Shown here in pieces: positions 24,416 through 35,772 of a DNA stretch of 64,000 nucleotides (its first letter is position 1; each line of letters begins with the position of its first letter). The DNA lies in NCBI RefSeq assembly GCF_905220365.1, contig NC_061137.1, forward strand, positions 11,054,001 to 11,118,000, read 5' to 3'. The DNA is from Vanessa cardui. Lineage: Eukaryota; Arthropoda; Insecta; Lepidoptera; Nymphalidae. A model generated the notes under the pieces. It did not search any database. It was given only the letters and a program-made list of their open reading frames with translations, and was not told where the DNA came from. Made by a program: the position numbers and the translations under genes.

Positions 24416-25219
24416 ATTTTATCTTATCAGTGAATATGAATGTTCGTTACGAAATCAAGTTGAAAATACTGATTAATAAACTCGAATTACAATCCATATC
24501 TTTCATTGAAGAATTATCAGATTTTCATAGTCACATGTAGATTTTCTCTCGATACTCTCCTTCCCACCGAGCAAGTAGTCAATTCTGAGCAAACATTAAG
24601 TACATGAAACTTAGAACCCGTTACCTTTGGTGTAAGATACACCAGTTCTAACTAAAAACTTATCACGACTATCTTATTCTGTTCTTATTACTTTCTACCA
24701 TGTTTAATGGGAGCGATGATTAATAAACCAACAGACACACGACGAACACATCGTATCCTATTAATAGGTGACGAAAGAAAGACAAATAGTTACGACGCGC
24801 GGGAGACAACTAATTATTGGAACAGAAAAACATGTCTATAAAAAGTTGACATTTTTTATTATTTACTTTACTGTATAATAAGATATGTCACATACAAAAA
24901 TCGTTGCAGACGATAAAGTAAAATCGAAATCACATAAAAACCTTCGTCCATATGAAGGAAATACAGATTCGATCATCAGAAGCAGATGGACATTCCGTAG
25001 TTATTATTTATATAATATAACTTATATATATTATGTGTATCTAATAATTAACTACACGTTTATATCAGCTAACTTTGCGGTCTTTATTTACTAACGTAAT
25101 TTCAACGTGAGACTTAAATGTATGGTTAGACCAAGATAAAATATCAAAGGTAACAGCCTGTTAGGACAGGGTGTTACTTTTGAAATGGAATATGATTTTA
25201 TATCATAATATACACTAGG
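24416..25219. other. AT-rich DNA without recognisable gene
   Basis: Nothing recognised. Confidence 0.45.
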
Positions 25220-25380
25220 AAGACATTCCTCCAACTCACTCGCACTCAATTTGAGGAGAGACTTGCTTCCACCACGCTTCTCCAGTGCTGATTAGTGCAC
25301 ACACATATAAAAGAAAATCATTAAAATTAAACACATATAGGTTTCTTTAATATCCTCAGATATTTCAGCATTATAATTAC
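25220..25380 (-). mobile_element. Old SINE fragment
   Basis: TTTGAGGAGAGACTTGCTTC, CACCACGCTTCTCCAGTGC and a GGTTTCTTTAATATCCTC segment follow the order of family A in reverse, with heavy divergence and no tRNA head. Confidence 0.5.
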
Positions 25381-25884
25381 TTAAGTAAATAAAGTAAGCT
25401 AGCACTCTTTAACAACAACCTAAAAACAGATTAAATCCATTCATAAGCTCAATAGATTAAACAGATGGTAATATATTCAGTGGGAATCACAGATGAACAC
25501 CGCGTTCGTTACATATAACGGAACACAACAATGGTACCACATTTCATGTGTATCAAGGTATATATGCCACGATACTGTACAGATAATTATTGAATACAGC
25601 CGAGGGGAAAAAATCGAACAGTACGAGATCTGCTGAAGAAAAACCGCGCTGTGTGACCGTTCAATATATAAATCAAAGTTAGGATATAATTTATTACTTA
25701 ACAGTAAAAACAGCCTGTACATAACCCACAGCTACGCTAAATCTATTAAATAACGCTATGTTAAATTTATTTACAGAAATGGCAGGGGAAAATCCGATAT
25801 TTTTATAAATTTATTGTGATTTATACTCTGTATATATGTTATATAATTTTTGTAAAGATCATCAAATACATTACAATTATATTT
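25381..25884. other. AT-rich DNA without recognisable gene
   Basis: An 81-codon minus frame (25477-25722) is unsupported. Confidence 0.45.
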
Positions 25885-26095
25885 TACTAGCGACCCGCCC
25901 CGACTTCGCACGGGTGCAATACTGATTTGTTTATTATATACGAAATCACAGAAGAAACTTTTGAAATGATCAATGTCTCTTAAATCACTCTATCTATTAA
26001 AAAAAACCGTATCAAAATCCGTTGCGTAATTGCAAAGATCTAAGCATACATAGGGACAGGCAGCGGTAAGCGACTTTGCTTTATACTATGTAATG
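25885..26095 (-). mobile_element. CTAG-ended element (family K)
   Basis: On plus it opens ACTAGCGACCCGCCCCGACT with TCGCACGGGTGCAATACTG, then AAAACCGTATCAAAATCCGT and a GCGACTTTGCTTTATACTAT end. Copies in either orientation lie at 35232, 53162, 53990, 56225 and 63859. Reversed, it ends in CTAG before T. No protein. Confidence 0.75.
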
Positions 26096-26775
26096 ATGAT
26101 TATTGATTACATTCACAAAAATACACTAACGACTAATGAACTTCAATATTCAACAAGACACTTGTGATATAAAACCTTTTAACCAATTATTCCTTTTTGT
26201 ACAAATTTAAAACCTGTAGTTTGGTTCTATAACTTCGTAACAGCGTATTAAGTGCATGTTTGTACAGTGGAAAGGTAATTAAATTATTTTTATTATACAA
26301 AAAAAAATCATTTATTTATAATACTCGACAATTCGAAAATCATTTAAAAATTAGTTTTGTAAAATTAAGATAAAATAAATATGTCGAAAAAGTTTGCAAT
26401 TATAATACGAGTATATAGCAGTTGACGTAGACTCAATCCACGATTTTGAAATCGATTTCTCAACTCTTACTAACTTTCAGTGAAATATTATTTGTAATAA
26501 AATATTCGATCGATATTAAATTCATTCGATTTTTATGTGAGCTTTTAAACTTATACTTATATTCATAAAAAAAAACTTACTTTCTTTTACATTACGATAT
26601 CATAAAACAAAGGCCGAGAGTTGCGTCAAAAGGTTACATTTCTGTGCGAAGCCATCATGAAATCGAATTGAATTTAGTGCAGATATAAAAATACTTTATT
26701 TAACATTTTAACCATAAGTGTATCATAAAAATCTTTTTTCGGAATCTCAATAATTTAATAATAGTACAATAATTA
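26096..26775. other. AT-rich DNA without recognisable gene
   Basis: Nothing recognised. Confidence 0.45.
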
Positions 26776-27070
26776 CTTGGTGGTAGGGTTTTGTGCAAGC
26801 CCGTCTGGGTAGGTACCACCCACTCACCAGTTATTCTACCGCCAAATAACAGTACTCTAGTTTTGTTGTATTCCGGTTTGAAGGGTGAGCGAGCCAGTGT
26901 AACTACAGGCACAAGGTACATAACATCTTAGTTCTCAAGGTTGATGGCACATTGACAATGTAAGGAATAGTTAATATTTCTTACAGCGTCATTGTCTATG
27001 GGTGATGGTGACCACATATCATCAGGTGGCCTATATGCTCGTCCGCCAACCTATACCATAAAAAAATATA
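26776..27070 (+). mobile_element. A-tailed dispersed repeat (family C), reference copy
   Basis: Begins CTTGGTGGTAGGGTTTTGTG, contains GGTAGGTACCACCCACTCAC, GAGCGAGCCAGTGTAACTAC, AGCGTCATTGTCTATGGGTG and CGTCCGCCAACC, and ends CCATAAAAAAATATA. Used here as the full-length reference for the family. Confidence 0.8.
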
Positions 27071-27089
27071 CTTTATTATTGTTAAATAA

Positions 27090-27143
27090 ATACATTGATA
27101 TATGGTATACATATTGACGATTCAAAGGTGCTTTTATGAGCCT
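27090..27143 (-). mobile_element. Family L fragment abutting family G
   Basis: GACGATTCAAAGGTGCTTTT is the conserved end of family L. It stops exactly where the next element begins, implying insertion of one repeat into another. Confidence 0.5.
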
Positions 27144-27339
27144 ATATTAATATTATAAATATGAAAGTAGGTAACTCTGTCTGTCTGTCGCCCTTAAACT
27201 GCCAAAACAATGAACCAAATTCGATGAAATTTGGTGTGAAGCAAACTAGAACTTCAGGAGAGGGAATAAGCCACGTTTTTGCAACACATGAAAACCAATC
27301 CCCTTAAAACTCGAGGGAAGCCGCGGGCAACAACTAGTA
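27144..27339 (+). mobile_element. CTAG-ended element (family G)
   Basis: TATTAATATTATAAATATGA, CTGTCTGTCTGTCGCCCTTA, CCAAATTCGATGAAATTTGG and CCGCGGGCAACAACTAGT appear in order. This copy is compact and well preserved. Confidence 0.75.
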
Positions 27340-27830
27340 TAGAATATTTAGATTTCGATTTTGATTTAAAATACTAACTTTATAAAATTTAGAAGGTTGG
27401 TCATTTAAATAAAAAATATTATAAACGTTTACTCTTTATAAAACATAAATACACTGAGCACAAATTGTAGTATTGGTCTACTTTTCAAAAGTCGTCAAGC
27501 ATAAATTATTTTAAAGCAAAAATTTTACCCCGATTACAAGTGCCCTTTCGAATAAGATAGCGTATAAAAAGCAAGATAACGAGAGGTTGAAGAGGTTACT
27601 ATGCTGAGGATGATGACTATGATAAAGTGGTAACTGTAACGGAAACTACATAAAGAAACGTGAAGCGCTAATAATTAATATAACGAAACATAGAATTAAA
27701 AAAATATCTTTCGATGACAAAGATGAATATGGAATACACAAGAATTCATTGTTGTTTAATGCCTTATTTTTGTTGTTAGAGCAAATAAGCCACCAACGCA
27801 AGAATAAACGACTCCTTAGCCATTTCCGAT
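27340..27830. other. AT-rich DNA without recognisable gene
   Basis: Nothing recognised. Confidence 0.45.
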
Positions 27831-28018
27831 CATCAATCAATCAAAATATACTTTATTCAAGTACACAAGCACTTTTGAACTCGTAATATAGTAAAGCTTC
27901 CACCGGTTCGGAAAGTAGATTCTACTGAGAAGAACCGGCAAGAAACTCAGAAGTTACTATTCTTGAACATTTAAAATACAGTCACATTAGTTAAATACAA
28001 TTATATATGTATGTAATA
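27831..28018 (+). mobile_element. Family L repeat, first of a tandem pair
   Basis: TCAAAATATACTTTATTCAA, CCACCGGTTCGGAAAGTAGA, GAAGAACCGGCAAGAAACTC and ACAATTATATATGTATGTAA. It is directly followed by a second copy in the same direction. Confidence 0.8.
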
Positions 28019-28222
28019 TATCAAAATCAAAACATACTTTATTCAAGTAGGCTTTTACGAGCACTTTTGAATTGTCATTTAACAACTCTATTAAGTGAAG
28101 CTCTATCTCCGGTTCGGAAAGTAGATTCTACTGCGAAAAACAGCAAGAAGTTCAGTAGTTACTATTCTTCAACATTTAAAAACACAGTCATGTTAGTTAA
28201 ACACAATTATATATGTATGTAA
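28019..28222 (+). mobile_element. Family L repeat, second of a tandem pair
   Basis: AAACATACTTTATTCAAGTA through TCTCCGGTTCGGAAAGTAGA to ACAATTATATATGTATGTAA. The two copies share the same end, ATATATGTATGTAAT, and differ at scattered sites. Confidence 0.8.
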
Positions 28223-28870
28223 TTAGTACTCATATTTAATTTAATTTAAATTAATTAAATAATAATTTAAGTTAACCAACCTGATTTGAATCTCAACAAG
28301 CACCTATGTGCAAGGAATGTTTCGGAAGGTAAATTAAAACAGGCAACCGAAAAACAGATTCCAGAAAAAAATAAATTTTATCCTTGGAACTATTCTAATA
28401 AAAATAGTCAAAAATCAGTCCACAAACAAAATAGCTGTAACCGAACGTACATACAATCGTTTCGTATATAGATAGAATATTATTTAATTAGTAATAATTA
28501 AATATTAATACCTCACTTAGAGGCTGTAAAGAACAGCTACGACCAATTAACCATCGTAAAAATTAACAAATCATCGTTTTCCAATACTAATTTAAAATTT
28601 ACAGATAAAGATGAGTTATGAATGTTAAACTCGTACGGACACCCACGAAGTAGGTACTCCGCTGGGCTGACTTGCATCAAGTGTTAAGTGTAGAAAGTTC
28701 GAGTTGACCTGATAACACGATTTTAATTTGATTTGCTGGAAATGAGTGACTATTGAGTTACTTCGATTATTCTCGGTTACTTAATACAATCCTTTGAATT
28801 GATTGATCAAAAATGCATGTAAAATCAACTTGACTAAAGCGCATTTTAAATTTGGTAATCTGCCCTGTAA
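28223..28870. other. AT-rich DNA without recognisable gene
   Basis: A 61-codon plus frame (28286-28471) is Lys/Asn-rich and unsupported. Confidence 0.45.
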
Positions 28871-28990
28871 TTCTTTTTTTTTGTGTCAAACGAGCTGGAG
28901 GCTCACCTGATGGCTTTCCATGACTACCACCGCCCATGGATATCTGCATCACCAGGGGGCTAACAGGTACGTTGCCAGCCTTTGATTTGA
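28871..28990 (+). mobile_element. Dispersed repeat family D, 3'-truncated
   Basis: GTCAAACGAGCTGGAGGCTC, CATGACTACCACCGCCCATG, ATCTGCATCACCAGGGGGCT and ACAGGTACGTTGCCAGCC. The 3' CGTATCGGTTCGG part is missing. Confidence 0.7.
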
Positions 28991-29444
28991 TTTTGAATTC
29001 AAAGGTAATATAACTAATTGTACATTCATTACTACCTTTTGTAATTGCAGACCACAATATTCTTGGATTGGTATCCAAAGGTTAAGTAAATAAAAAATCG
29101 TTGGGATTTCGGTTAATCTGTGGTTATAAAAATACTTCCTTGTAGAACTGCAAAACAAAATTGCTATCATTTTTAGTAGAAATCTATAAGACATTTATGA
29201 ATGTCTAGAACACAAATCAGTATCATTAATGATCAGCTTTATAATTAACGCCGCGATACAAACGTCTATACCAAGTCAATAATTACCTATCTCGCATCTA
29301 AAATTATCATGTTGTAAATAAATCAATATCACTATATAATAGAACATTGGAATTATCTCTGGTATATTAACCTTAAATAAAACTTTACAAACGAGTAATT
29401 TATAAATTTTTACCTATAGTACACAAACCCTCACAGTAGGGGCA
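28991..29444. other. AT-rich DNA without recognisable gene
   Basis: Nothing recognised. Confidence 0.45.
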
Positions 29445-29590
29445 CTTTTTACGTCCTCGAGTGAATTAAAAAAATAAGCTTATATCCTTACCCGAGACTC
29501 AAACTCCATACCAATTTTAATCTAAATCGATTCAAAGGCTAAAACGTGAAAAGTTACTCGAATTCATAATATGAGTTTAAATTTTTATAT
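29445..29590 (-). mobile_element. Old CTAG-group element fragment
   Basis: ATATCCTTACCCGAGACTCA, AACTCCATACCAATTTTAAT and CTAAATCGATTCAAAGGCTA resemble the body of the CTAG-ended elements in reverse. The ends are gone. Confidence 0.4.
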
Positions 29591-29904
29591 AAACTTTTTT
29601 CAAAAGCGTAATTTTCGTATCATTTCAGTTCTAACCGAATTATTTAAACAAAATTAAATGTCGACCAAAAATCATTTTACGTAATGCCACTTAAACATAT
29701 AAATACTCCTTAAGAATATTTATTTCTTAGAAATGAAACTGTAATTATCGCAATAGATTTAATACGTCTAGTTCGAGCGGCTTTTTCAACGAAATCACCA
29801 TTTTTTTATACATTTACGAGACGCCATGTATATTTAAGAATGATTTCACTATCAATAATAATTTATAGCTTTTGATCACGCTAATAGAACAACAAATATC
29901 ACCT
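29591..29904. other. AT-rich DNA without recognisable gene
   Basis: Nothing recognised. Confidence 0.45.
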
Positions 29905-30292
29905 TAAACCGTTATGGCCCAGTGGTAAGAACATATGAATCTTAATCGAAGGTTGCGGGTTCAAATTGATACATCTAGTGCTTGGTGGGGAAGGAAAACA
30001 TATTTAGAAAACCAGCATGGTTTGGATGACCACCGACTGAACTTCCGAGTGGCGGAAACCAAAGTTCATCGTTAAATTTGGCACTGGTCCGTTGGCACTG
30101 GAATATTAAAGAGTCCTCTATAAAGTATTTTTGGCAACTCGCAATAATTTCTGACAAATTGCATTTTGTAAGTATTTTTGTCGCAGGTCCGAGTATATTT
30201 AACTGAATTAATTTTAGGAGAGCACAACATGCATTCTTCTTCTCAATATAGAGTTTTTATTCCAGCAGTGGGAAAATACAGGCTGATACTCA
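29905..30292 (+). mobile_element. Family A SINE, old, body replaced or interrupted
   Basis: Head TATGGCCCAGTGGTAAGAAC and B-box GGTTGCGGGTTCAAAT are clear, and the 3' end CCAGCAGTGGGAAAATACAG lies at 30264-30284. Between them about 200 bases (from about 30020) do not match the SINE body, so something was inserted or converted. Confidence 0.55.
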
Positions 30293-31646
30293 ACTAACAT
30301 ACCACACATAATGATTTAATTAACATGCAATTTTATTCCCAATCGTGAACCGTGTACTTCAAGATCTGTAACATTAAAAGCTACCCACTAAACAAACAAG
30401 ACCAATTTATACTATAAAATATATCAACATAAAAACATAATCATATTACTAATTATTTAAATGCAAAGGTGGACTAAAATACATGATACGGCGCGATCAT
30501 TTTACGAATTTAAATATTCAATATCGCACATTCTTGGCAATCTATTCAAATATATGTTAATCAAATGTTCAACAAATTAGTAACAGCCTATAATCCAATC
30601 AAGTCTATGTAATGTGTCGGATTAATTAACGTGGAATATCTTCAATCAGCTGAGTAAACTTGTTCTGTCGTATATGAACTGAATATATCCGATCAAATAA
30701 TAGATAGATAAGTTTATCATGTAGATAAATAAATCATATATACATACAAATTAATATGGGAGGTTATGAAGATAAGATCAAAATACAAAGCAAAACAAAG
30801 AAATACCGTAACATAACGTGTCACAGAAACGGCAGACTATGACAAAGCATTTGTTAAGTTTTTTTTATCACCCGCAACGCCAATAACTGAAACATACTAC
30901 AGATAAAAAAAAATTAAATTATTAGCTGTAGTGTCGTTAAATGAAAAGGTAAACCATAATTTAAATCTCGACAACATTTTATGAGTATTTCTAAAATTAT
31001 GAAAATACATTTAATTGGTAAATTTAAAAAATAATAAGACAAGTATAAATTTAAGAGATTGAATCATTGATTTGTATGGCATGGGAGTCGTAACATTCAA
31101 ATAATTCCATTTTTAAAAACACTAGCAACTCTTCCCGACTTTGTACCGTCACATCCCATATGTTGAAAATTTCCAAAAATCCTTTCATTTTCTTTCAAAA
31201 ACAGGATGATCTTAATATATTAATGTTTACTTTCATATATTTCATAAACATTAAAAATTAATTCACAAAATTTCTTTGTACACGAAACCGTACTCATAAA
31301 ATCATTCGCAAGCGTGCGCATTCGTGCGTGTTAAATTTTAGAACCAACCTCAATAAAATATTTCGTCGTCTTAATCAAGATATCATACAATAATTAAGCG
31401 TTTATTGATATGTATCTATATTCTATAAATTTTCTTGATTTATATCTTGTATATCAATAATGCAAATATACTTTCAACTGTTTTACATGTAAGACCTAAT
31501 AACAAGTCTACGATTTGTGAAACAGAATCTACAGAATTGGGCCACCATTTAATCCACCAAGGATTGTCTTTCAGCGCCAAAAATTACAGTTTCCAAGCTC
31601 GACCCTCACAATCATGACTAAGGGTCATATTCTTGTAACAAGTAAT
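30293..31646. other. AT-rich DNA without recognisable gene
   Basis: About 1.35 kb without a recognised repeat. A 60-codon frame at 31435-31617 is unsupported. Confidence 0.5.
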
Positions 31647-31825
31647 TTTTTTATAACATAGGTATCATCAGGAGGCTCATCTGATGGAAAGTGACTACCA
31701 CCGCCCATGGACATCTGCAACACCAGGGGCTTGCAGGTGCGTTGCCGGCATTTAAGGAACGAGTACGCTCTTTTCTTGAAGGTTCCCATGTTGTATCGGT
31801 TCGGAAAAATCACCGGCGAAAATAA
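31647..31825 (+). mobile_element. Dispersed repeat family D
   Basis: GGAGGCTCATCTGATGGAAA, GTGACTACCACCGCCCATGG, GCTTGCAGGTGCGTTGCCGG, TTCCCATGTTGTATCGGTTC and CACCGGCGAAAAT. It is full at the 3' end and slightly short at the 5' end. Confidence 0.75.
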
Positions 31826-32424
31826 AATTGAATTCCTTTCATTTAAATGTTTATATGGACTGTTTGCAACCTGTATAATATGTGTTAATCGTCGGATAAA
31901 ACGGATGCAAAAAATGTGAATAATTTTAAGGTGCCGCTTAAACTTTATTTTAATAAAAATTATACAGTTTAAGTACCTATATTTATTTATGTATCGCTAG
32001 TTTAAAAAATCCATATATATTGAGTAAATAATTATTATAATCATCAAAAACAATTATTAGGAATATTCGGAATTCACCCAAAATATAATAAAAATCATTG
32101 CATGCGTGGTATTCTATATATAAAAAAATGCGACGTAGATAAAACCACGGGACACAGGTAGTACAGAAATAAACACATAAGAAAGTTAGTAAACCAGCTG
32201 AACCATAAAATATCAACAACTTTTGAGATTACGATTTCAGTCGCAAGAAATGTCCACAAAAAATTATATTTTGCTTGAAATTGTCATTAGCAATTTGGCT
32301 CCCCATGGCGCCTGGGGCGATTGTTCATTCCGCTCAATGAAAGAACGGCAATCAGCAAGAAAACTCTTGTACATATAATGCTAACAATCTTTCACTGAGA
32401 TATACAAATATACTTTTTATTTGT
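31826..32424. other. AT-rich DNA without recognisable gene
   Basis: Nothing recognised. A short CATGGCGCCTGGGGCGA patch near 32304 is the only GC-rich spot. Confidence 0.45.
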
Positions 32425-32700
32425 CTATTAGCGGCCCGTCCCGGCTTCGCACTGGTGGATATAAGGTTTTTATTATATTTTAACCTTTTATTTATATATT
32501 TTTGTTGCTTTTTCCGACATCTTAACAATCTTCGGTATATTTCCATTTAAAACTAAACAAAAACCTTAATAAATTATATGGTTCTGTTATATATAAGTAT
32601 GTCTGTGATATATAAGTGAAAATCCGTTCAGCAGTTTTTAAGTTTCAGGCAAACAGACAAACAGGCTCAGCCGGAGGGGACTTTGTTTTATAATATGTAG
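32425..32700 (-). mobile_element. CTAG-group element (family K-like)
   Basis: Opens TTAGCGGCCCGTCCCGGCTT with CGCACTGGTGG and contains AAAATCCGTTCAGCAGTTTT and ACTTTGTTTTATAATATGTA. It directly abuts a family G element at 32701. Confidence 0.6.
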
Positions 32701-32935
32701 TATTATTAATATTATAAATGTGTTTTATTGTCACATTTATAATATTAATAATGTCTCTACTGTACTCTATGTCTGTCTGTCTGTCGCTCATTTACTACTT
32801 AACCACTGAACCGAACACGATGAAATTTAGTATGAACCAAACTTAAACCTAAAAAAAGGACATAGGCTACTTTTTTGCCTAAAACGTGGCAACCAACAAC
32901 CTAAAACGCGAGCGTAGCCGCGGGTAACTAATAGT
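32701..32935 (+). mobile_element. CTAG-group element (family G) with palindromic start
   Basis: TCTGTCTGTCTGTCGCTC, an AACACGATGAAATTTAGTAT body and CGCGGGTAACTAATAGT. The first 51 bases are a near-complete palindrome (see 32702-32752). Confidence 0.7.
32702..32752. repeat. Perfect 21-bp palindrome with 9-base loop
   Basis: Arms 32702-32722 and 32732-32752 are exact reverse complements (arm begins ATTATTAATATTATAAATGT) around TTTTATTGT. The arm is the 5' end of family G, so two element starts stand head to head. Confidence 0.85.
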
Positions 32936-33257
32936 AAATAAATAAAACGTTTTTATTTCCTATTCGGATACGTAATCGTCTTGCATTAACTCCACAACAA
33001 TCCGTCCGGTCGTTCGAGCGTGATCGAACAAACATCCAAACACATAACCTTTCCGCATTTGTATTATACAGTAATAACAATAAATTATGTAAAGAATAAA
33101 ATTTTTATAATTAAAATAAAATAATATATTCGGCATCAGAAACAATCAGTAAGTATTTTTCCGTTAATGAATTTTTAAATGGTCCGTAGACAACAATTCC
33201 AAATAGAAATAATCAAACCAAATCAAAGCAAATCTGCCATGATAGTCCAATTACAAG

Positions 33258-33500
33258 ATGTGAATCTTAACTGATAATTCTGTGTTCAAACATGGGACAA
33301 ACACCTCTAAATTAATGTACTTAATCTGTATTTATAATTCATCTCGTCTCAGGGATGAAGGAAAACACCGTGAAGAAACCTGCACGTGGTGTCATCAGTC
33401 TACCACGTGCATCCATAAAACGCCATTGCCTTCAAACCTTCTCCCCAAGAAATCTTTCCCATTTGAGACGGCCAACAGTGGGACATTAACAGGCTCTAAC
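33258..33500 (+). mobile_element. Family A SINE, old copy
   Basis: AATCTTAACTGATAATTCTG, TTATAATTCATCTCGTCTCA, GAAGGAAAACACCGTGAAGA and GGACATTAACAGGCTCTAAC keep the SINE order. The head is lost. Confidence 0.6.
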
Positions 33501-34288
33501 TATTAATTACAAAAATGCTCATAAATTATGCTTTTGAGTTTTTGGAAATTCTAGCTATTCCGTTGCAAACCTCACACACATTCTATCACTATTACGCTTA
33601 AAATTTTTCGGAATTAATTACAAGTAACTACACCTTCTCAACAATCCAACAAACCATCCATATGTGAATAACTGACTCTAATATCATATATGATTTAATC
33701 CGCACTGACCGATACTTACCCCCTTTCCCCCTCTCCATAGGTCGCAGACGAATCTAATGCATCTTTTTTAAAATTGGAATGTTAGCTTTATCTTAATGTT
33801 TTTACGAACAAAAAATTCTTCGTCCTTATATAGTATAGATATCCTAAAATATATCATAATAAAATATTTTACTACCGGGCCACGGGTCATAAACCCGTTT
33901 AAAGTGATTTACATCGTGTTTCTCATGCACATTAAGAATAAAACGATACCCTGTTATATATATTTAAAAAAGGAGACAAAAATAACGTAATGTACTTATA
34001 AAATCGAGACAATAATATTATGATAATAACTCTTTTAGCAAAGAAACACATGCTTGACATAATCATTGTCCCACAAAAAACAAGAGTTTAAAAAAAATCC
34101 CAAGTCTCTCGATGCAGTCTTTCCATCGTAAAAAGTTTTGAGATCTCATAGAAGCCAAGTCCTATTCAAATTATTTTGTAGTTATAAATCAACATTTAGT
34201 AAAATTGTATCAATAGTTTGCTTTATATTATAATTATAGTGACGTGGCAATGAGCACAAGAAGAAACAAATAAAACGGTAATAAACAC
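33501..34288. other. AT-rich DNA with one strong acceptor-like site
   Basis: Plus-strand CCCCCTTTCCCCCTCTCCATAG at 33719-33740 is an unusually strong 3' splice-site-like sequence, followed by 14 open codons (V-A-D-E-S-N-A-S-F-L-K-L-E-C) and a TAG at 33783-33785. A matching upstream exon was not found. Confidence 0.25.
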
Positions 34289-34515
34289 ACAGATACATCC
34301 ACGTTCTGGTCTGAGTTCTCCAGGGTTTGATACTGTATTTGATTACGTTAGAACATATTTATTCTTTGCAATACATACTGGTTACGTCGGATTTGCGGAA
34401 CCACTGACCATGACACTGAAATAATAAAGGGTTTACGCTTATTCTTGTACACAGCACTCTGAGCAACGAGGTGATCTCCCTCGTAATGATCACCATGGCT
34501 ATCATACTGACGTCA
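34289..34515 (+). mobile_element. Dispersed repeat family F, diverged
   Basis: GGTTACGTCGGATTTGCGGA, GACCATGACACTGAAATAAT, CACAGCACTCTGAGCAACGA and GGTGATCTCCCTCGTAATGA match, from memory, a common lepidopteran repeat containing a CACGTCGGATTGCC motif. Another copy is at 59600-59900. Confidence 0.45.
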
Positions 34516-34520
34516 TAAAT

Positions 34521-35231
34521 ATAATTAAAGAAAATGATTAATTTAACCTAATAATTTCATTGCAATAAAATGCCAATATCATCACTGAAAAGGAAGAAAG
34601 CCATAAGCGCCCCAACAGAACTATTGGAAAATGAGAATTAAAGTGTAGCTAATACACTTCATTTCCCAATAGCACGACTATATATGGAACAAACTAATAG
34701 AACAGCTATGCGTCAGGAAATACGACGGAAGTTTTGTATTTATCGGCATGCTATAATTTTTTATAAAAATAATCGATAACTAATAACCGTGGAAGACAAT
34801 TCATACAATTTTAATAGCTATTACGATGATACGTATTTACTAAACTAACTATACTCGTTAAACATAACACGCTAGGTTTCGGTGAAAGGCTTGTGTTGGA
34901 ACAAAGTGCTCATCCAACCGAAATATGACGTCATCATCTACGCTTCCATATTCCAATGTCAATTCCATTAAACAATATACACATATAGATTAAAAATTTG
35001 AAATTAGAAACTTGACCAAGATCTGAAGATAGCCCTAACCTGTAAAGTTTTTTATTTAGGTATCCAGAGTGAGGTGCACAAAGATCTTTATTTATGTAAA
35101 AGAAAGATTTTGTATAGTTGATATAGAAGTAAAATGAAACATTATACGTCAAAATAACGCTAGAATGTTGTAATAAACCAATTCTAATTTTCTGTAATTA
35201 ATTCATAATTGGAAAAAAATAACAATCATAA
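34521..35231. other. AT-rich DNA without recognisable gene
   Basis: TGACGTCA palindromes at 34508-34515 and 34926-34933 lie about 420 bases apart at and inside this stretch. A 72-codon minus frame is unsupported. Confidence 0.45.
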
Positions 35232-35461
35232 CATAGCCTAAAACAAAGTCCCTTACAGCTATCTGTCAATATGTATACCTAGATCTTTAAATTTATGCAA
35301 CGGATTTTGATGAGCATTTTTTAATAGATAGAATTATTCGAGAAAAAGGTTTTTATATATATAATACATTTCTTGCTTCTACTATAGAAGCAAGAAAAAT
35401 TTTGTAGTATATGCAGTATCAGCATTGCACCCGTGCGAAGACGGGGAGGGACGTCGCTAGT
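35232..35461 (+). mobile_element. CTAG-ended element (family K)
   Basis: ACAAAGTCCCTTACAGCTAT, ATGCAACGGATTTTGATGAG and GGGAGGGACGTCGCTAG give the element in the plus direction. It contains a 13-bp hairpin with a 3-base loop at 35369-35397 (TTTCTTGCTTCTA/TAGAAGCAAGAAA) not seen in the other copies. Confidence 0.7.
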
Positions 35462-35772
35462 AATTAATAAAACATAAATATATTATACAAGCATAATATT
35501 AACAATATTATTTCGATTATTATCTACAAAACAAAAATAATATCGTAACAATTTTACGCAAACATTAAGAAAAGGTTTTCCTTTCATTGAATCCTACCGT
35601 TTTCCTAAAACGAAATAAATATTCATCCAGTACGAGTTAACACAGAAACGTAACTAGACTAAGTGCACTACCGTGTCCGAAGATATGAAAAGGAGAAAGA
35701 GTATATGGAACTAAATGTATGTTAGACGTTGAGTGCACAAATAAAGGGAAAATGTCACTTCAATACGAGGTA
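35462..35772. other. AT-rich DNA without recognisable gene
   Basis: Nothing recognised. Confidence 0.4.
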
